Shown piece by piece: positions 39,138 through 49,420 of a stretch of 64,000 nt of DNA. The notes beneath the pieces are model-generated. The model saw only the letters and a program-made list of their open reading frames with translations. It was not told where the DNA came from and did no database searches. The DNA comes from Paramoeba atlantica (lineage: Eukaryota > Discosea). The stretch spans positions 1-64,000 of the forward strand of contig CDRNVI010000100.1 in NCBI GenBank assembly GCA_977017575.1. Reading direction: 5' to 3'. Positions within the stretch are counted from its first letter, which is position 1. Each line of letters starts with the position of its first letter. Made by a program: the position numbers and the translations under genes.

Positions 39138-40004
39138 ACCTTAAAGTTTAATATCGGGAGGTGGTTCGCTCAAAACCAACTTTCGATACCTTTTTGCTGA
39201 CAATATCTGCGAAGAATTCGATGGAAAATATCTGTATGCAACACTATTTCTTCATTCATACATCGGGGTTCCATGGAACACGGAACACTGTTCCGGGAAC
39301 AGGAATATCGCTGTCCCGCATTTCGGTCCTATTCAAAAAAATTGGGGTACGAGGACACTTCCGTGAGTACTCATCAAAACGCCCACGTGTCAAAACGAAA
39401 ATCATTGAAACGAAAGAAACTCATCGAAGGTGATTTTAATTACTTTTGAGGTGGTTTTCGACTCGGGAGTAAACGCATGTGCAGTCATGATGATGGCTAG
39501 GCCATTTGCCACGTAGGGATGTGGGTGCAGTCATGAAAAAAAACGTTACGAAAAAAAATGTAGAAACGTGAAAGCAAAATAATATCTGTGACTCTTATTA
39601 GAAATGTGATTTTCCATTGATTTAAAGATCGTGATACCATATTAAATATAGAAGCGCGCGCAAGTTAATCAAAAAATTACCTGGACAAAGAAATCCTAGG
39701 ATTCGCACGGCACCAAGAAAACCACAGAAAACTCAGATACGAGACAAAAGAATATGCGCAAAAAACCGTTGCTATGGACGGAAAAGCTCGGAAGGCGGGG
39801 GTCGCTAAGCCCCTGCATTGTATACAATGCCCCTGGCCTATGGCCACTTTACAGTAGCCATGAAAAAAAATATGTGCAGAAAATAGAATTGTAGATTTAA
39901 AATTATAATAACACCTAAACCGTTGCTTCGCAGCCCGATTAACCCGGGGTGCGGAAATATATGTAAATACGGATTTAAGCTTCATTTCGGGAGTCATGCG
40001 AGGC
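39138..40004. other. Spacer without gene
   Basis: AT-rich. The segment 39700-39790 resembles the tandem unit at 55558-55800 (AACCACAGAAA-CTCAGATACGAG). Nothing else recognised. Confidence 0.5.
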
Positions 40005-40186
40005 AACCCAGGGCAAAGTGGACGAGGGAGATACCAATAGTTTAGCTGCGGCAGTTTCCAAAGGAAAAACGGCATCTCTACCGTTTTAGGCGCTTGCCTT
40101 CATGCCATAAGGGAGATACTGTTTTTCCTTTGGAAACTGCCACACCTAAACTTTTGGTATCTCCCTCGTCCACTTTGCCCTGGGTT
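40005..40186. mobile_element. Foldback MITE, 182 bp
   Basis: Inverted arms of about 80 bp starting AACCCAGGGCAAAGTGGACG and containing GGGAGATACC, separated by a short loop. Same family as 21793-21966. Confidence 0.85.
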
Positions 40187-40215
40187 ACATAGGAAAAACA
40201 TGTTCCCTAGGACTC

Positions 40216-40318
40216 CATACAGCTTCCCACGCGAGGAAGTCGTCGTCTCTGCGGCAAAAAGGCGGAAGGCTCCGCCTTCTGCCTTTTGCCTTGCGCCTCC
40301 TCCTTCCTCTACGGTCTT
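40216..40318. repeat. Dispersed hairpin repeat (copy also at 43999-44097)
   Basis: Contains GGCGGAAGGCTCCGCCTTCTG, a near-perfect stem, with flanks GAGGAAGTCGTCGTC and GCGCCTCCTCCTTCCTC. The same block occurs inverted at 43999-44097. Confidence 0.75.
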
Positions 40319-40852
40319 GCGTATCCCAAACTTCAAGTTGCAAAAATCATACGTGGGAAATTCGGGTTTGCAAATCGCTTCCGAAGGGGGTCTCGAGTCG
40401 TCCAAAAGGTGCGTTTTTCTTTCCTAAAATTCTTCTTTCCTTATGGTGCTGCCTTTGGTTCTTTGCGAAAAAAACCTTTTCCGGAAAAACTTTTTTCGGG
40501 CCAAATTTTATTAATACTGGGTAGCGAGGGAGTAGTATCTCCCTCAATAAGGTAGTTATTTGTTCTTTGGTTATCGGGCGCGCCTGTCGCAGCGGTATCG
40601 AATCGCTGGACCGGACCAGCGTCTTTGCTAGCAACTCCGAATGGGTTGCCGGTCTTTGCGCTTTTGTTAGCACTGAAATGAGGTGCTTCAAGTAGGTGTG
40701 TTTGTTCTGTATTGTCACCTGCAGTCCCGAGATAAACGACACCAGGTTGTCGTCCTTTAGATGACTTTTAACGAATATACATTTGTAACTAAATTTTGTA
40801 GAACGCACCGAAAAAAGATTTAAATTGGCTGATAAAACAAAAATATGGCTAC

Positions 40853-41704
40853 TCATGCCAACTTATGCCAATTCATGCCAACTTGTGCCAGTTCATGCCA
40901 ACTCATGCCAACCAAGACTTGCACAGTCTCCTTTGAATGAGGCAGTATCAGCCTATTAGTGCGACTGTCATAAAACCCCCCATCCGCAAGAGCGCGAAGA
41001 TTGCATTTCGACAAAAAACTGAGGACCCCGCTGTGATCTTGAATAACTGCATCCGAAGATGCTCCACAATACAAAGTGTCAGATGTGAAGCAAACAAATC
41101 CTGACATTGTACACGCCACGAGAGCCTTAACTACGTGCGTAGCGTACTTTGGCTGGTAACAACGAGGTAAACTATCAACAAAAAGAGGGACAGTGCCCAA
41201 AGCCACTGTAACATCTTTATCCCAGAAAGGAAATGCAGTGTTAGCTTCGTGAAAAAGAATATCAGAGTCAAGGGACAACCAAGATTCTTTCATATTCTGA
41301 TACATTTTCTTGAAAAAAGCCGGTATTTTGTCGGCACAAGAGCGTTCAGACCATCCTGGGCCAAATTTTAACAGCATAAGTTCAGAGGTGATGTCGTAAC
41401 TACCCCCGCATCGTAAAAAAAGAAAGCTGGCAAAAATTTCCTCGAAAGGGTAAAAATGCCTTAGCAGGGCAAGAACTCGGTGGCTTAGCCCACAGAGAGA
41501 AAGCTCAGAATATTTCATCTCATATGGGGCATCCGGTTCACGTGCATCCGGTTCCACATCAGATTCAGATGGAGGGACAGAGAAAGGTTCGGGATTCGAG
41601 CCACTACTCAGCGCCGAGGTATCTGAAAAGGGCACCATAAAGATAAAGGAACAGAACAGAAAAGCAATGTAGAGCTTGTTAATAACAGTACGTTTTAAAA
41701 CCAT
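40853..41704 (-). pseudogene. Harbinger/IS5-like (DDE_Tnp_4) transposase remnant
   Basis: 283 minus-strand codons. The block DSLPRCYQPKYATHVVKALV, then CTMSGFVCFTSDTLYCGASSD, then LRALADGGFYD resembles DDE_Tnp_4 proteins (D..., G-x-x-SD and AD-x-G-F). The N-terminus has an unexpected hydrophobic segment (IAFLFCSFIFMVPF). The C-terminus dissolves into a short tandem repeat of GCCAACTCAT type at 40853-40915, so the last catalytic residue is missing. Presumed inactive. Confidence 0.55.
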
Positions 41705-41964
41705 GTGTCAAGGAAATAGCATTTTAATACACAATATAAATTATTTGTATATCTTGAACATAATGTACATAAACTGTTGTATCTTAAACTTGCTTGAACA
41801 ATCTTATCTTGCACTTACAATGCTTCCTTTTCCATGCCTTACAGCTTTACTTTACTTACTGTTTTTAAAGTGAAGAGTATGTGGAGAACGGGTTTAGGCA
41901 ATACTGTCGCTCCGATGACGTTTCGGACCGCTAACCTCGTTTCTTCCATTTGTATCGCGTATTT

Positions 41965-42761
41965 CTACGATTTCAACCTCAGCTTCTGCGGAGATGGAAC
42001 TACGAGGCGGAGGTCTCGCAACGTGGAAGAGGTGGAAGTTGTCAGTCTTTCGGTCTTTGATGATGCGACGTTGCAGAAGGTCATCTTTAAGGGATTAGAC
42101 TTCACTTGCTTCCAGTGTTGCCGAAAGTTTATCCTTGACATCACCTTGAATTTGATGAACAAACTTTCGATCAACTTCAAGGTTTGCATCCCCCAAAGTC
42201 GATAAAAAGCTCTCCACCAAAGCTACTTGATCGTCGCGTAGTCTCTTTTTCTCGTTCGCACGCACACCTTCGTACATGCGCCACATGTTTCGAAGAAATT
42301 CTTGCAAGGAGTTGCGTTCTTCGGGGTGAAGAGGGTGGTTGAAGTATGCGCATATTGCTTCCGCAGAGAGAGAGAGATGTAGTGCTTGATGGAAACATCT
42401 TTAGCTCGCTTGATTAGGATAAGGACCTGTGCCACGTGACCGAACATGAGTTTCGTGCCGCAAAGCATACGGCCAACGTACTCTGCACACACATTGAGAA
42501 CTTTATTCTCTTGAAGCTCACGAGCGTGGAGATGGTAGAAGTCGTGGAGATGGCACTGGGCAGAAGTCGTTCCGAGTCCTGTGGAGCATTGCATAGAGGA
42601 CAGTAGTTCGTTCCTATGATTACCGAGACCCTTTGACATTGGATGCAAGGATCTTTTGCATCACTTTTAATGGTGCATGCACACATTACACACCGTATAG
42701 GTTCCCCCAAAGACACGTGGCGGTCCACCTTGCAGCGAGGACAATACATTTTTCCCATCAC
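41965..42761 (-). pseudogene. Unidentified broken coding region with Cys-rich start
   Basis: Minus-strand frames in succession look coding. The first (from 42761) starts MMGKMYCPRCKVDRH and has further CVMC, CIQC and CPLC pairs, like zinc ribbons. Later frames are helical and charged. They are in different frames, so the gene looks broken, or possibly contains introns. I cannot name a family and offer no reconstruction. Confidence 0.35.
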
Positions 42762-43403
42762 AATAAATTTGAATAGGTGGAGAGTTCGAATCTAGAAAAT
42801 AATAATAATGATTATCATTTTGCATCACAAGGGAGCAACGTTTAAGAAATAGCAGTAACAATCCATATTTGATCAACTAAACTTATACTAAATGATCAAC
42901 AAAGACCAGTATCAGTGCCACACTTTGGCCCACCATGGCCCCTAGTGGCCCACCGTGACCCCGAGTGGACCCGGGTGGACCCGAAAAAGACGCCAAATTG
43001 CAGGGGGTCCACTGCAATCCAGTGCCAACTTGTGCCAGCCAGTGCAAGCCACAACGGCCATTATTCTAGGGGACCCCACTCGCACCTTTATCTGGCATAA
43101 AAAGTGGCCACTTATATTGCATACTAATCTGCACCTTTATATTGCATAATGCACCTTTACATATATATTAAGCTGCACTTTTATATTGGATAAATTCTGC
43201 ACCTTTATCTGGCATAAAAGTTGGAAAAAAATCGAGCTCTTAAATTTTTTTCGAGCCCGTAGAAATTTTTCGACCCCTTAAAAAAATTCACCCCTTAAAA
43301 AGTATGATCATTTTTCGTTGGTTTTCGCGAAATTTGAGGTTGACTGGAAATTTTAGGTTTTTCACGTTGCCAAAAAATGGAAAAAAATAAATTCACTTTT
43401 GCT
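42762..43403. other. Spacer with degenerate GCACCTTTATATTGCATA repeats
   Basis: At 43085-43215 imperfect units of about 20-30 bp (GCACCTTTATATTGCATA, TTTATCTGGCATAAA) resemble the 20-bp arrays linked to the IS30-type elements. A tandem of TGGCCC/GTGACCC-like units lies at 42915-43000. No gene. Confidence 0.55.
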
Positions 43404-43790
43404 CCCGGTGAGGCCCCGGAGTTGCGAGAGGGCACCCGGACATTTATAATGCATATTAAGCTGCACATTGCTAATGCATATAGCACATTTGTAATGCATA
43501 TAGCACATTTATAATGCATATAGCACATTTATAATGCATATAGCACATTTATAATGCATATCACAATAGTGAATTTCTTGGACACCTCAACTTAATTTTT
43601 TTTGCAGCATTCACCAGTTTATGTCGCAGACGGGTAAACAAGGTCTGGGTTTATTGGCCCGGCCGGCCCCTCCGTGCGTTCGGCCTCTCATATTCCCCAA
43701 AACAACTACCACCTTCCCCCCATTTATCAGGGGTCGCTCACGCGACCCCCGTTAAATAGGGGGGGGGGAGGTTGTCACTCAGATTCGTCC
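43404..43790. mobile_element. Transposase-less IS30-type composite element, copy 3
   Basis: In order: GCTCCCGGTGAGGCCCCGGA, a 20-bp array (43435-43565, GCACATTTATAATGCATATA), a short stretch including GTCGCAGACGGGTAAACAAG (also beside copy B), then the GC-rich GGCCGGCC block and the hairpin with GGGGTCGCTC/GCGACCCC. Same modules, opposite orientation to copies A and B, with the transposase gene missing. Confidence 0.65.
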
Positions 43791-44862
43791 TGTACTACAA
43801 TCTTGCTGAAGGTAATGTTTCAGTTTCATACCGGGCGAGCCGGCAGAGCATTTTCCTGTTTTATGACGACCGTTATCAACGGCCATTACAGCGCATTCAA
43901 CGCCGGTCGTACGCAGAGATTCGGCCGGCTATGTCTCTACTTCGTTGACCCGTCAGCGAGTGTGATTTGATCAACGCTAAGACCTGTTACATTTGCGATC
44001 TGCAAAACTGTAGAGGAAGGAGGAGGCGCAAGGCAAAAAGCAGAAGGCGGAGCCTTCTGCCTTTTTGCCGTAGCGACGACGACTTCCTCGCATAGGAATC
44101 TGTAAGGATCCCAACAACAACAAGGAGCCTAGGATCTGCTTTGGAACCGCGGAATTGGGGAGCTGTTAGGATTGGGTGAAAATTATAATTCCTGAAAATC
44201 TTTCATCGACTCTGAGACCCAGCTGCGGTTCCGCTCTTCGGTCAATGGGCCCCGAGAATATGGTCTAGTTCTTTAATGTGCGGTGATTGTCCGGCTTTAG
44301 TACGACTGGTTTTCCTTCAGGAAACATGGTTATTTTAGCCGGGGAGGCCGGTCTTCGCGCCTTGTAAGGGAGAGGCGTGGCCGGTTTACTGGACCCAAAG
44401 TGGCATGAAGAACACTTCGTGTGTTTCATTTTGAATGGAGAAAAATGTTTATTGCAGACAGCACAAGGCTGTTTGAGTTGGAAGGCCTCAGCGGTGAGGA
44501 GGATTTCTTTTTAAAGTCTGGATCTGGAAGGCCAGTGTTCTCATGTTATGCTCCAGGAGAGCTATGGTCTATTTCTTATCACTGGGGCCACGTTTCTTGC
44601 TCTGTTGAGTACACTTTTCGCAGAAACGGTGATGGGGGAGATGGGGGACGAAGTATGTCTCACAATCTGAACATACTCATGTAGAGATCGTGAAAAACGT
44701 GTCATGATAAAAAAATCAACAAGGTACAGAAACTGTATCTTTATCGTTAAAAAATATAGTTTTGAGGAAAAATGTTTAGGGTCATTTATGAAAATTAATG
44801 AGGGGGGGAGTATATAAAACGTTTAGAGCCTTTTTTACTATACGGGTTGTTAATTGTGTAAA
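43791..44862. other. Spacer without recognised gene
   Basis: Contains the inverted copy of the hairpin repeat (43999-44097) and a Stowaway-like right end (TTAATGAGGGGGGGAG followed by TA, about 44798-44815). A frame at 44421-44684 lacks any family feature and an ATG near its start. Confidence 0.5.
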
Positions 44863-44873
44863 CGTTTTGGCAG
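44863..44873 (+). promoter_or_regulatory. Putative trans-splice acceptor for gene at 44887
   Basis: CGTTTTGGCAG with AG at 44872-44873, 13 nt before the ATG. It supports the start at 44887. Confidence 0.4.
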
Positions 44874-44886
44874 AAAGGATTGTACT

Positions 44887-47415
44887 ATGATGCCAGTGCA
44901 CTCGAATTCGATGCCCCAGCCAGCCGAAAATCCACACGTACAATTTCCAATCGAAATTTTCTGCGAACACGTTGAACGCAGAATGCTATGGCAAAAAAAC
45001 ATCAAAAGAAATTTACCCGCACTGTGTCCTTCAGGTGACACCTCGGTGTCAGTTTCATTTCCTGCTGTCCTTAAAATAGCCTACCCAGTATTTACGGTTC
45101 AATGGATAAACTCTACCGTTTTACTGGTAGCGGGGGGTGGAGGCCGTTCATTTGGGATTCCCAATGCCGTGCAGTACATATTTTTGCATCCTAGCCGGAC
45201 GCCACCAATCTCGAATGAACATCGACTTCCTACTGAAGTTGCCCCACAAACCGACCGGGTGGCAGGCACCAAGAAGGGAGTACCTACTGATGACTGTACT
45301 CTACAGGTTTCCACAGTTTCACTGTCGCGACACCAATCTGTGTGGGATTCACTAACCACGCAAATACCAGACGAGAGACATGATTATGGTCTGGAACCAA
45401 ATTCCACTCGTATACCTTGCCTCTCTTCTACGTTTCTTTCCGCACTCAGCCACCCAAAAGGTCTTTCTTTCCGAACGATGGAGTTAGCCGCTTCGTGTAG
45501 TCGACACACGAACAAGGAAGACGGTCAACGAAGCAGTGTAAGAAACCCTGTTTTCGACTCCCAGGAAATCAACGTTCTCGACCTCACCTCTACTTCTCTC
45601 ATGCAGCCCAATAAAAAGTGCATTGCCTTGGTGTCTGTCCAACACGCGGACCCTTGCGGGCGTATGACAACGCTGGTTCGCTATGTCCTCTCCCAAGACG
45701 ATGGCGGAATAAAGGTGATCGAGGTCAGCCTCGTGGCATCTCGCACGGAAAACACACAATCGTCTACTTTGTCTTCCTCTGCCCGTATTTCATCTACGTC
45801 TTCTACTCTATCACACCTTCATGCGACATATCTCCCCTGTGAGAAGCGAAGTTGTCGAGCTCGACGCCATCACTTTCTTTCCAGTCCTAATCGCTGTTCA
45901 TACGCCACAAAAGAAGCCACTACAGAGTCAAAAGAGGATCCAGAATCCAAAACCCCCCTTTCCCCGTCTCAACAGGAGTTGCGGAGAAATAGTCGGAGAG
46001 ACCATGCTGCATCGAAAGACGATCCCAGGAGAGAATTGGACCGGAACACTAATGCGAATATTTACCAGGACGATGAACTTCCCACCGGGTTGCGTTCCGA
46101 GTCTCACACCTCTTACTGTTGCGGGTGTGAGGAAAGTCCATCGAATCATGATACCCCTTCGACACGCCTGGCATCTTCCCGTTCACTTCCCTACGTACTG
46201 GATATGAACACTTTCCTAGGAAGAGGTGCCGGCTTCGAGCAAAGGCGCAGCGAGAACCCAGACACGAATCTTCACGCTAAGTGCAGCTCTAGGACTTCGG
46301 CGAAAACCTTGTCAGAGTCTTCCCTTGGCGAGTCCAACATATCAGAGAGTAGAACATACCCACGTAGCACATGCATTCAAACACTCCTGGCCGTCACTAG
46401 TTCTCGTGGAGGGGTGTTTCTGTACGTACTGTGCCCTGCCTGCGCGGCCATGACCCTGCTGTGTAGTTACCACACCCTTCCCCCGGAACTCAGCTCTCCT
46501 CACGGTGTGTCCACTTCCCTTGTCCCTTCCTCCTGGTTAGCATCTCGCAAGCCAACCTCTTCCTCACCCGTGCGTTGGTCACACTGCCGATTTGATCCAC
46601 AAAACGGAGAGACGCTTTACGTGGTGCTCAACCACACATCCACCGGGAGTGTGCTGCTGGTGTTGGGGCTCGAGCGTGCGCACACGACTTACTCGCCTTT
46701 GACAAAGCCACCCACGCCCCATTTCTGCGACACAGAGAACAGTTTTGAAAACCAACACATCCGACTACGGTACGTCCGTAGCTCGTTTTTAAGCAAGGAC
46801 AGTGTCACAGCATTGACCTTTTTTCCTGCGTTGCTGGAACAAAGCGACGCATTACCTTTGGCGTGTACGCCGTCATCTGTGTCACCTCTTCGCTCCAACG
46901 ACACAGAACACAAATTCTTGACTTGTACTTCGTGTACACACGAGATGGGGTGGTCCCCACCCCGGACTTTTACGTCAAAAAAGAAAACGACAACACAACC
47001 AACCCCTTATGGATTGCTTCTCGGCACCAGCGAAGGGACCGTTTTTCGCGTGTACCTCCCCTGGGGGGTCTGCCTGGGACCTCACGCCCGGCTCCATCAC
47101 GCCCCCATCACGAGCCTATCCCTCTCTTGTGTGGAGCATGGCGACGGGGGTGAGAAGCCTTTTGTTCCGAGTCCCACAGCCCGGTGTACAACGACTCCAC
47201 TGCTTGCCAGTGCGGATCTCACACGCGTTGTGCGACTGACACCGCTGAGTGCCACTGAGTCGTTTGCGACGCGTTGGGTGGAATACCTCACAAAAAGTCA
47301 GAGGGAGGCTTGTATGATGGTCCTGACCAGAACGACATGGGTGGTTGCCCTTCTCCTGTGGTGGGTACTGCTGCCACTAATTGGGACGTTCCTCGTATTA
47401 CGACTGTATGGATAA
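44887..47415 (+). CDS. SEC12: Sec12/PREB-like Sar1 exchange factor, ER membrane
   Basis: 842 residues from the first ATG. The first beta-propeller strands match PREB/Sec12: YPVFTVQWIN then VLLVAGGGGRSFGIPNAVQYI (the K-loop region of the propeller). The last blades read YGLLLGTSEGTVFRVYL, ITSLSLS and PLLASADLTRVVRL. A C-terminal hydrophobic segment (about residues 815-838, TTWVVALLLWWVLLPLIGTF) anchors it with the propeller in the cytosol. Sec12 loads GTP on Sar1 to start COPII budding. It is about twice the usual length because of Ser/Arg-rich low-complexity inserts between blades (about residues 290-450). Confidence rests on the first and last blades and topology. Confidence 0.75.
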   Translation: MMPVHSNSMPQPAENPHVQFPIEIFCEHVERRMLWQKNIKRNLPALCPSGDTSVSVSFPAVLKIAYPVFTVQWINSTVLLVAGGGGRSFGIPNAVQYIFLHPSRTPPISNEHRLPTEVAPQTDRVAGTKKGVPTDDCTLQVSTVSLSRHQSVWDSLTTQIPDERHDYGLEPNSTRIPCLSSTFLSALSHPKGLSFRTMELAASCSRHTNKEDGQRSSVRNPVFDSQEINVLDLTSTSLMQPNKKCIALVSVQHADPCGRMTTLVRYVLSQDDGGIKVIEVSLVASRTENTQSSTLSSSARISSTSSTLSHLHATYLPCEKRSCRARRHHFLSSPNRCSYATKEATTESKEDPESKTPLSPSQQELRRNSRRDHAASKDDPRRELDRNTNANIYQDDELPTGLRSESHTSYCCGCEESPSNHDTPSTRLASSRSLPYVLDMNTFLGRGAGFEQRRSENPDTNLHAKCSSRTSAKTLSESSLGESNISESRTYPRSTCIQTLLAVTSSRGGVFLYVLCPACAAMTLLCSYHTLPPELSSPHGVSTSLVPSSWLASRKPTSSSPVRWSHCRFDPQNGETLYVVLNHTSTGSVLLVLGLERAHTTYSPLTKPPTPHFCDTENSFENQHIRLRYVRSSFLSKDSVTALTFFPALLEQSDALPLACTPSSVSPLRSNDTEHKFLTCTSCTHEMGWSPPRTFTSKKKTTTQPTPYGLLLGTSEGTVFRVYLPWGVCLGPHARLHHAPITSLSLSCVEHGDGGEKPFVPSPTARCTTTPLLASADLTRVVRLTPLSATESFATRWVEYLTKSQREACMMVLTRTTWVVALLLWWVLLPLIGTFLVLRLYG

Positions 47416-47620
47416 AGGGAAGAAAAAAATAATGCTGGTAAATTGTTGTTTAGTTAAATATTAGCTACTCAACTAGGTTTACGCAATTAACGAGAGTAAA
47501 AAGGAGGTGCTGTACTCATGTTGTTTATCTTGCTTGTCACGAAATATCGTCAAAAAGCGAATCACTTCGCCTTATTCATAGTAGGACAGCTACTAGTACT
47601 TTTGGTTCCAACTAAAATTC

Positions 47621-47643
47621 TTCTACTCTTACTAAAATTTCAG
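47621..47643 (+). promoter_or_regulatory. Putative trans-splice acceptor for gene at 47681
   Basis: TTCTACTCTTACTAAAATTTCAG with AG at 47642-47643, 37 nt before the ATG. Confidence 0.5.
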
Positions 47644-47680
47644 GTTTTCTAAGATTTCCTATACTGTTTTGGCGAAAAGG

Positions 47681-48256
47681 ATGGATATTTCTGTGATTTC
47701 AACTTCGCGTGCAGGTAAAGTCAGGGGCATGAAATTACCATTAGAGTACGACCTTGCCAAATTCATTAGTGAAATTGAAAATCCGTATCCCTCATGGAGT
47801 ACTGCTACGCCTGCCTGTGAATGGGATGGAGTGAAGTGCAACAATAAGGGTGATGTTACTGAAATCAATTGGAGTTCTCGACAGTTACGTGGTGTGTTGC
47901 ATTGGGAACATCTACCCCAATCACTTATTTTGTTGAACATTCATAACAACCAGCTCTGCGGCAACGTAGATTTTTCTGCGCTACCCCGGGGATTGCAGAG
48001 AATGTGGATTGGTGAAAATTTGTTTAGCGGAGAATTGCATTTTAAAGATCTTCCTCCCACGGTTACTGTTTTGAATGCGTCGAGTTGTCGTTTCAGCGGT
48101 CATGTCGACTTTTTAAGCATTCAACATTCATCTCTTGCAAAAACCGCGTCAGGTTTCGACCTACTGAATAACCCTGCTCTAAAGGGTACAGTCTCCAGAA
48201 ACGTAATTCCTCAAGATGCTTATTGGGGGATTCCCGACTCATGGATTAAAGAATAA
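47681..48256 (+). CDS. Small LRR protein (family member E)
   Basis: 191 residues from the first ATG. It has the family block SRAGKVRGMKLPLEYDLAKF, PYPSW, the intact cap CEWDGVKC, then LRR units (LPQSLILLNIHNNQLCGNV, LPRGLQRMWIGENLFSGEL, LPPTVTVLNASSCRFSGHV). No signal peptide. Closest in sequence to members C and D. Last confident host gene in the window. Confidence 0.78.
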   Translation: MDISVISTSRAGKVRGMKLPLEYDLAKFISEIENPYPSWSTATPACEWDGVKCNNKGDVTEINWSSRQLRGVLHWEHLPQSLILLNIHNNQLCGNVDFSALPRGLQRMWIGENLFSGELHFKDLPPTVTVLNASSCRFSGHVDFLSIQHSSLAKTASGFDLLNNPALKGTVSRNVIPQDAYWGIPDSWIKE

Positions 48257-48832
48257 TCGCTTTGACGTTTTCACATTTGTTCAAGAGCCATTAGAGCTAG
48301 CCATGAAAAATTAGATTCGAACTGTCAGCTAAACACTGTAAGCTTGCGAAAGTAATTTTCGCGCAATTGTACAACTGGGCTGAGGTGAAGTGTATTGTAC
48401 AAGGGTAAAATGCGCATACATAATTTGCGGTAATTGTACAACTACAGTAAATGCCACTATTCTGAGAGTCGCTAAAAATGAAAATTGGGCTGTCAACGTA
48501 CAACTGGCTAAAATGAGAATGCACTTTGAAAAATGAGAATAATACATACAAGTGTGTGTCAACGTTCACTTGTATGTCAACGTTCAATTGAATTCGACAC
48601 TAAAAGCTCGGGGGGAATAAAGCTGTATAAAGCTGAATATTCATCGAAAGTGCCGCACCTTCAATGACCGTTCATCGAAGGTGCCGCACTTTCGATGAAT
48701 CATTCATCGAAGGGTTCAAAAGTGCTTTTTGAAAAAAATTGACGAAAAAACGGGAAAGAAACAATCCGGATTTTGTTGTCTAACTTTATTGTGCAACTGA
48801 AGATTGTGGTGGTTGTATAACTGCCGCTCTAC
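48257..48832. other. Spacer at the start of the transposon-rich end
   Basis: Short repeats only: TTGTACAACTG several times between 48365 and 48520, and TTCATCGAA(A/G)GTGCCGCAC twice near 48645-48700. No gene. Confidence 0.5.
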
Positions 48833-49420
48833 CCTCGATTATTGCGGTGGTTGTATAACTCCCGCTCTACCCTCGATTATTGAAAAAAAAGTGAACGAAA
48901 ACAGTGAAAATATAAATAAGAACACAGTAATAATAGAAGAAAAATATATAAAAGGGGCTCCGGTGGTCCAAAAATTTTCAAAAAAATTCGGACCCTTGGG
49001 GGGTCCAGGGGGGGGCATATCGCACGATTTTTTTTTGAAAAACTTATTTTTCGAAATAAAAGCGCAGAAAGGATAGCCGGGGTCCTGGCGCGTATTTTCC
49101 ACCCCCCTACCCGGGGGTGACCCCCCTGGTATGCGCAGGGCGGGTCCGTCAAGTTTAGATATTTTCGGAACTTTTTTGAAAAAATTTTCAACTTGACGAA
49201 AAAAATGGTAAAAAAATATTTTTCCAAAGTTGTTTCGCCTATTGTGTTTTTATAGTTTGGGACCTATTCTAGCTTTCTACGCCATTGGTTTTGCGAGGTG
49301 TCGCTTCTTGAAGCCGTGGTACGCCTCCCAATATGACCCATTTTTGACCAAAAAAAGCGAAAAAGTAATTTTCGGAACCCAAGGGGTCTTTTTGGGTCGG
49401 AACGTAATCTCTTCGTATTG
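48833..49420 (-). repeat. Dispersed repeat R, inverted copy
   Basis: Begins with ATTGCGGTGGTTGTATAACT and the GAGGGTAGAGCGG end in inverted orientation, then GGGGGTCCAGGGGGGG, GCGCAGGGCGGGTCCGTCAA and the GGGACCTATTCTAGCTTTC block of the copy at 14.2-15 kb. The stretch next to it (48790-48832) repeats its end a second time. Confidence 0.75.

Noticed and set aside
40347-40856. 169-codon minus-strand frame
   Set aside because: Lies between repeats, lacks recognisable domains and runs into the hairpin repeat; not supported as a gene.
44421-44684. Possible small protein before the Sec12-like gene
   Set aside because: Starts with a non-ATG codon, has mixed composition and no family signature.
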